From contig JAJEBT010000007.1 in assembly GCA_022822405.1 (NCBI GenBank), forward strand, positions 53,042 through 117,041: 64,000 nucleotides of DNA. Direction: 5' to 3'. Shown here piece after piece: positions 60,213 to 64,000 of this stretch. How positions within the stretch are numbered: position 1 is the stretch's first letter; each line of letters starts with the position of its first letter. A model generated the notes under the pieces. The model was not told where the DNA came from, did no database searches, and saw only the letters and a list, made by a program, of their open reading frames with translations. Origin of the DNA: Alphaproteobacteria bacterium (GTDB lineage: Bacteria; Pseudomonadota; Alphaproteobacteria; MPNO01; UBA830). The position numbers and the translations under genes were made by a program.

Positions 60213-61153
60213 TGGCCGGCCCCCCGGATACGATCCGCTAGTCCCACGGCATCCAGTCCAAGCTGTTCCCGGATATACGGCAGCGTACCGCCGGGCGCCC
60301 AACTGCCGGGCACCCCAAGACGTGTGATGCGAGGCCCGCCGCCAACATCGGAAACCACCTCGGCGACAAGGCTCCCGAGACCGGTGACGATCTGGTGGTT
60401 CTCTATGGTGACGATCCGATCGTGGGCAAAGCAGAAGTCCGCCAACCCGGTCTCATCGACCGGCTTGACCGTCGGGACGTGAAGAAGCGAATGATCGATC
60501 CCGCGATCCTCGAGTATTTCGGAGGCTTCCAATGCCCATTGGGTGGCGTGGCCGGTGGCAATGATGCCGATTCCGCTGCCGGAGCGGAGGCGATACGTCT
60601 TGCCCAGTTCAAACTTGAACTTCTGCGGATCGAGAAGCCGCGGAGTATTGCCGCGATGACCCCGCATATAAACCAGGCCGGGCAGATCGACGGCGACGTC
60701 GAGCGCCTGCTTGAAGTCGGTGACATCCATTGGGTCGATGACGGTCGTGTTCGGGACCGACCGCAACATGCCCAAATCCTCTGCTGCCTGGTGATGAATC
60801 CGCGCCGGATTGGCGATGCCCGGCGTAAATCCGACAACAATACTCGTGTGCGGACCGGTTCCCATGCAGATCACCATCTGGTCATAGGCGCGCCGGGTCG
60901 CGTAGACGGCGAACGTGGTCGCCACCGGGACAAAACCCGCCTTGGCGACACCGGCGGCGACGGAGATCAGGTTTTGTTCCGCCATCCCGACGTCGAGATG
61001 CTGATCCGGCAGCTCTTCCTTCACGCGAATGATCTGGGTGTACCTGCTCAAGTCCGCACTCACCAAGACGACATCCTTGCGGCGCGAGCAAAGATCGAAG
61101 CTGATCCCATCGAACGGGGCGCCGTCGAAAGTCGTCTCCCCCTCAAGCAGCAT
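60209..61153 (-). CDS. Transketolase, C-terminal subunit (pair 1)
   Basis: 314 aa; VLVSADLSRYTQI; HLDVGMAEQNLISVAAGVAKAG; HQAAEDLGMLRSVPN; overlaps pair-1 N subunit by ATGA. Confidence 0.9.
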   Translation of the reverse strand: MLLEGETTFDGAPFDGISFDLCSRRKDVVLVSADLSRYTQIIRVKEELPDQHLDVGMAEQNLISVAAGVAKAGFVPVATTFAVYATRRAYDQMVICMGTGPHTSIVVGFTPGIANPARIHHQAAEDLGMLRSVPNTTVIDPMDVTDFKQALDVAVDLPGLVYMRGHRGNTPRLLDPQKFKFELGKTYRLRSGSGIGIIATGHATQWALEASEILEDRGIDHSLLHVPTVKPVDETGLADFCFAHDRIVTIENHQIVTGLGSLVAEVVSDVGGGPRITRLGVPGSWAPGGTLPYIREQLGLDAVGLADRIRGAGQ

Positions 61154-61188
61154 ATGCTGTCCTCCTTCGGCTCTTCCGTTGGCTCCGA

Positions 61189-61908
61189 TCAGCCGTTGAT
61201 AATCCCGCCATCGATGTTGATGACCTGTCCCGTCATGTAGGAGGCGTCCTCGGAGATCAGAAATGCGATCACGCTCGCAACCTCCTCCGGCCGGCCGAAT
61301 CGGCCCAGGGGAATTGAAGACATGAGCGCCTCCCGACCGCGTTCGTTGATCAGTTCCCTCGACATGGTCGTATCGATGAAGCCGGGCGCCACGGCGTTGA
61401 CGTTGATGCCTCGATCGCCGACCCGACGCGACAGTGCGCGGGTTAAACCGACGATGGCCCCCTTGGCCATCGAGTACGCGATGCGATCGGGCACGCCCCG
61501 GTTAAAGCCCATCGACGACGTGAAGACGATACTGGCGCCATCCCGTATATGCGGCAGCGCCGCACCGGCCAGGTCCAATGCATTTGTCGCGTTGGCCTGC
61601 ATGGTTCGGTCGTAGATATCCCGGCTCTCCGGCTTGAGGTCGTCGGCGACAAATATGCCGGCCAGATGGACCAGCGCGGCGATCTCTTCGCCGTCCGGAA
61701 GTGCATCAACACAGGCCTCCCGGTCATCGAGCCGGCTCTCTTTACTGGTCGCGCCGCCCGGCAACTCTCCACTCAGGCGGTCAAGCCGGCCCTGATCAAC
61801 ATCCACAAGGTGCAGGCGCCAACCGTCATTTGCGAGCCGACGTGCGAGGGCCGTCCCGATCCCGCCGGCGGCACCCGTAACCATAGCGAGTGGTGCTCGG
61901 TCGGCCAC
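61189..61908 (-). CDS. SDR-family oxidoreductase (2)
   Basis: 239 aa; MVTGAAGGIGTALARRLANDGW; YSMAKGAIVGLTRALSRRVGDRGINVNAVAPGFIDT. Confidence 0.9.
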   Translation of the reverse strand: MADRAPLAMVTGAAGGIGTALARRLANDGWRLHLVDVDQGRLDRLSGELPGGATSKESRLDDREACVDALPDGEEIAALVHLAGIFVADDLKPESRDIYDRTMQANATNALDLAGAALPHIRDGASIVFTSSMGFNRGVPDRIAYSMAKGAIVGLTRALSRRVGDRGINVNAVAPGFIDTTMSRELINERGREALMSSIPLGRFGRPEEVASVIAFLISEDASYMTGQVINIDGGIING

Positions 61909-61918
61909 TGATCGGACC

Positions 61919-62911
61919 TCAGCCCTTTTTCCCGAAAACGTCTCGGGCGGCCTTGACGATCGCCGTGCTATCCAATCCGTACTTTTTCATGAGATACGGG
62001 GTGGAGCCCCCTTCGGCGAACCGGTCGGCCAAGCCCACCCGCTTGAAGGGCAGACCGATCCCGGCGTCGCACAGGACTTCCGCCACGGCAGATCCCAGGC
62101 CACCGATCACCGAGTGATTTTCCGCGGTTACGATGGCGCCCGTCGCCTTGGCGCGGTCGATGACCAGATCGGCGTCCAGCGGTTTGATCGAGGCCATATC
62201 GACGACGGAGGCTTCAATTCCGCCGGCGGCCAACCGGTCTGCGGCGGCGAGGGCCTCCGTGACCGATAGACCCGCTGCGATGATCGCGAGGTCGCCGCCG
62301 TCCCGGGCCAGAATGCCCTCGCCCTTCCTGAATTCCTTGGGAACGATATCGTTCTCCGGCGGGGCCTCGGGTCGTTTCAGACGAATGTATACCGGCCCGT
62401 CATGGGCCAGCGCCGCGTCAACGGCCGAAGCGTGATATTCGGGGCCGGACGGATCAAGGACCATCAGGTTGGGTACGGCCCGCATGATCGCCACGTCCTC
62501 GATGGCCTGATGTGAAACACCGAGCAGGGTCGCCACCCCGGGCAGGAATCCCACGATTTTGACCGGCAGGTTGGGATAGGCGGCCTGCATGGTGATCTGG
62601 TCGCAGCATCGCTTCGTGGCGAACGAGCAGAAGGTGTGCACGAACGGGATCTCGCCCGCCCGCGCCATGCCGCTTGCCAGCCCGATCATGTTGGCTTCCG
62701 CGATGCCGACGTTGTGGTAGCGTTCCGGCAGTTCGTCGCGAAAGATGTCGGTTTCCGTCGGCGTGGCCAGATCGGCCGTCAGGGCGACGATGCGCTTGTC
62801 TTTTTTGGCCGCTGCCAGAAGCGCGTCGCCGTATGACCGGGGGATGGGCTTGTGGGTCCGGTTGATGAAGTCGGCGGCTTCGAACTTCTCCAGTTGATGG
62901 GTCTGGCTCAT
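61919..62911 (-). CDS. Transketolase, C-terminal subunit (pair 2)
   Basis: 330 aa; IVALTADLATPTETDIFRDELPERYHNVGIAEANMIGLASGMARAGEIPFVHTFCSFATKR; HQAIEDVAIMRAVPN. Confidence 0.9.
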   Translation of the reverse strand: MSQTHQLEKFEAADFINRTHKPIPRSYGDALLAAAKKDKRIVALTADLATPTETDIFRDELPERYHNVGIAEANMIGLASGMARAGEIPFVHTFCSFATKRCCDQITMQAAYPNLPVKIVGFLPGVATLLGVSHQAIEDVAIMRAVPNLMVLDPSGPEYHASAVDAALAHDGPVYIRLKRPEAPPENDIVPKEFRKGEGILARDGGDLAIIAAGLSVTEALAAADRLAAGGIEASVVDMASIKPLDADLVIDRAKATGAIVTAENHSVIGGLGSAVAEVLCDAGIGLPFKRVGLADRFAEGGSTPYLMKKYGLDSTAIVKAARDVFGKKG

Positions 62912-63750
62912 GAGAGGTTTTCCTTCAGAACGGCGATGGCGTTCTCCGCCACCTCGGGCGGAAACATGAGCTGATGCGCCATGAGACCTTCCAGGGCGGG
63001 GACCCCTTTTCCAACCAGGGTTCTTGCGTTGATGAACGCAGGCCTGCCCTTGGTTTCCCGGGCCGCATCGAGGGCGTTCAGGATCTCGGCCATGTCATTG
63101 CCGTCGATGTCATGCACTGCAAAGCCGAAACTCTCGAGTTTGTCCGCAACCGGGCGGAGGGAGACCACATTATCCATGTGTCCCTCGCACTGCATCTCGT
63201 TGAAGTCGAGAATGACGCAGAGATTGCCGAGGCCCCATGCGCCGGCGGACATGAGGGCTTCCCAAACCTGTCCCTCCTGCATCTCGCCGTCACCCAAAAC
63301 CACATAGCACCTCGTCGGACGGCCCTGACGCCGGGCCGCCAGCGCCGCGCCGACGGCGACCGAGAGGCCCTGGCCAAGCGAGCCGCAGGTCGCTTCGACA
63401 AACCGGCCCATGCGCTCCGACGCATTGATCTCCAATGGAGATCCGTCTTTGCAGTAGGTCGACAGCCGCCCGGTTTCGAAATAGCCGCGCTCAGCCAGCG
63501 CGGCGTAGAAGATGGCCGTGTTATGCGCGGTGGTCAGGAAGACGCGGTCGCGGTCTTCCCAATTCGGGTTCCCGGGATCGACGCGCGCCTCGGCGAAATA
63601 CAAGGCCGTGAAGATATCGGCCGAACCCAAGCCCTGTTGAACATAACCCTGGCCCGTCGGCGCAACCATCTCGGCCACCCGCAGGCGCAACTTCGCGGCG
63701 ATGCTCTCCAGCTCGGCGATATTGCGCTTTGGATTATCGGCTTGTGACAA
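62908..63750 (-). CDS. Transketolase, N-terminal (TPP-binding) subunit (pair 2; TTG start assumed)
   Basis: VFLTTAHNTAIFYAALAERGYF; GSLGQGLSVAVGAALAARRQG; VLGDGEMQEGQVWEALMSAGAWGLGNLCVILDFNEMQ; AAGGGGG upstream of the proposed TTG. Confidence 0.88.
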   Translation of the reverse strand: MSQADNPKRNIAELESIAAKLRLRVAEMVAPTGQGYVQQGLGSADIFTALYFAEARVDPGNPNWEDRDRVFLTTAHNTAIFYAALAERGYFETGRLSTYCKDGSPLEINASERMGRFVEATCGSLGQGLSVAVGAALAARRQGRPTRCYVVLGDGEMQEGQVWEALMSAGAWGLGNLCVILDFNEMQCEGHMDNVVSLRPVADKLESFGFAVHDIDGNDMAEILNALDAARETKGRPAFINARTLVGKGVPALEGLMAHQLMFPPEVAENAIAVLKENLS

Positions 63751-63814
63751 CTCGACCCCCTTCGATTCGGAGGCCCGGGATCGGCAAATCCCTTGCAAAC
63801 AAAACCCGAATCGT

Positions 63815-63840
63815 GTATATAAAGTGCTAGACCTTTATAC
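63815..63840. promoter_or_regulatory. Putative GntR operator in the gntR/transketolase divergent promoter
   Basis: GTATATAAAG-TGCTAGAC-CTTTATAC; perfect 7-bp arms TATAAAG/CTTTATA with 8-bp spacer. Confidence 0.7.
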
Positions 63841-63869
63841 CTTTAGTCACTGAAGATTCGAGAGTCAAC

Positions 63870-64000
63870 ATGAATCTCCCTGCGATGAAGCGAGAAGCCG
63901 TCCCTCTGCACGCCGAGGTGGCCTCACTTCTTCGCAATCAAATCATGTCCGGTACGCTGGCCCCGGGCGAGCAGCTGCCGCCCCTCAGCGAGCTCACCAG
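63870..64000 (+). CDS. GntR-family transcriptional regulator, N-terminus (runs off window end)
   Basis: MNLPAMKREAVPLHAEVASLLRNQIMSGTLAPGEQLPPLSELT; winged-helix N-terminus. Confidence 0.85.
   Translation, partial: MNLPAMKREAVPLHAEVASLLRNQIMSGTLAPGEQLPPLSELT

Noticed and set aside
52735-63750. Interpreting the cluster as a sulfoquinovose (sulfo-TK) pathway
   Set aside because: Sulfoquinovose is a sulfonate with a C-S bond and does not need a sulfatase; no sulfoquinovosidase or sugar isomerase gene is present.
1-64000. CRISPR arrays, rRNA, tRNA or insertion sequences
   Set aside because: None recognised on reading; no regularly spaced repeats, transposase motifs or tRNA-like TTCGA contexts in the gaps inspected. 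A tRNAscan/Infernal run would be needed to be sure.

Overview
This is a GC-rich chromosomal window, probably alphaproteobacterial (inferred from gene content). It is densely coded, mostly housekeeping and catabolic genes, with no rRNA, tRNA, CRISPR array or transposase that I could recognise. From left to right: rpe (partial) and rsmB; a CoxLSM-type molybdenum hydroxylase operon; ubiB/ubiE; mutM; a TPP enzyme; two tandem Rieske oxygenases; a Bax-inhibitor-1 protein; a YbbAP-type ABC system with a TesA-like esterase; a FIST protein; a COG0523 GTPase plus WD40 unit behind a Zur-box-like palindrome; cysE/cysK/GST; a feruloyl-CoA-synthase-like ligase; and a complete N-methylglutamate pathway (mgsABC-gmaS-mgdABCD, 31.4-40.9 kb). 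After that come a secreted HNH nuclease, an XRE-ImmA/IrrE plus PIN toxin-antitoxin-like module, tandem DMT transporters, and an acetoacetyl-CoA synthetase gene interrupted by one in-frame TAG. The right end (52.7-64 kb) is the most novel-looking part: an enolase-superfamily enzyme, a cytoplasmic sulfatase, a TctABC transporter, two SDRs and two split transketolases, next to a divergent GntR regulator. A near-identical operator-like motif lies upstream of both of its transcription units. I propose this is a co-regulated catabolic module for an imported, sulfated, carboxylated (sugar-acid-like) substrate. All calls come from reading the sequence and the supplied ORFs; no searches were run.
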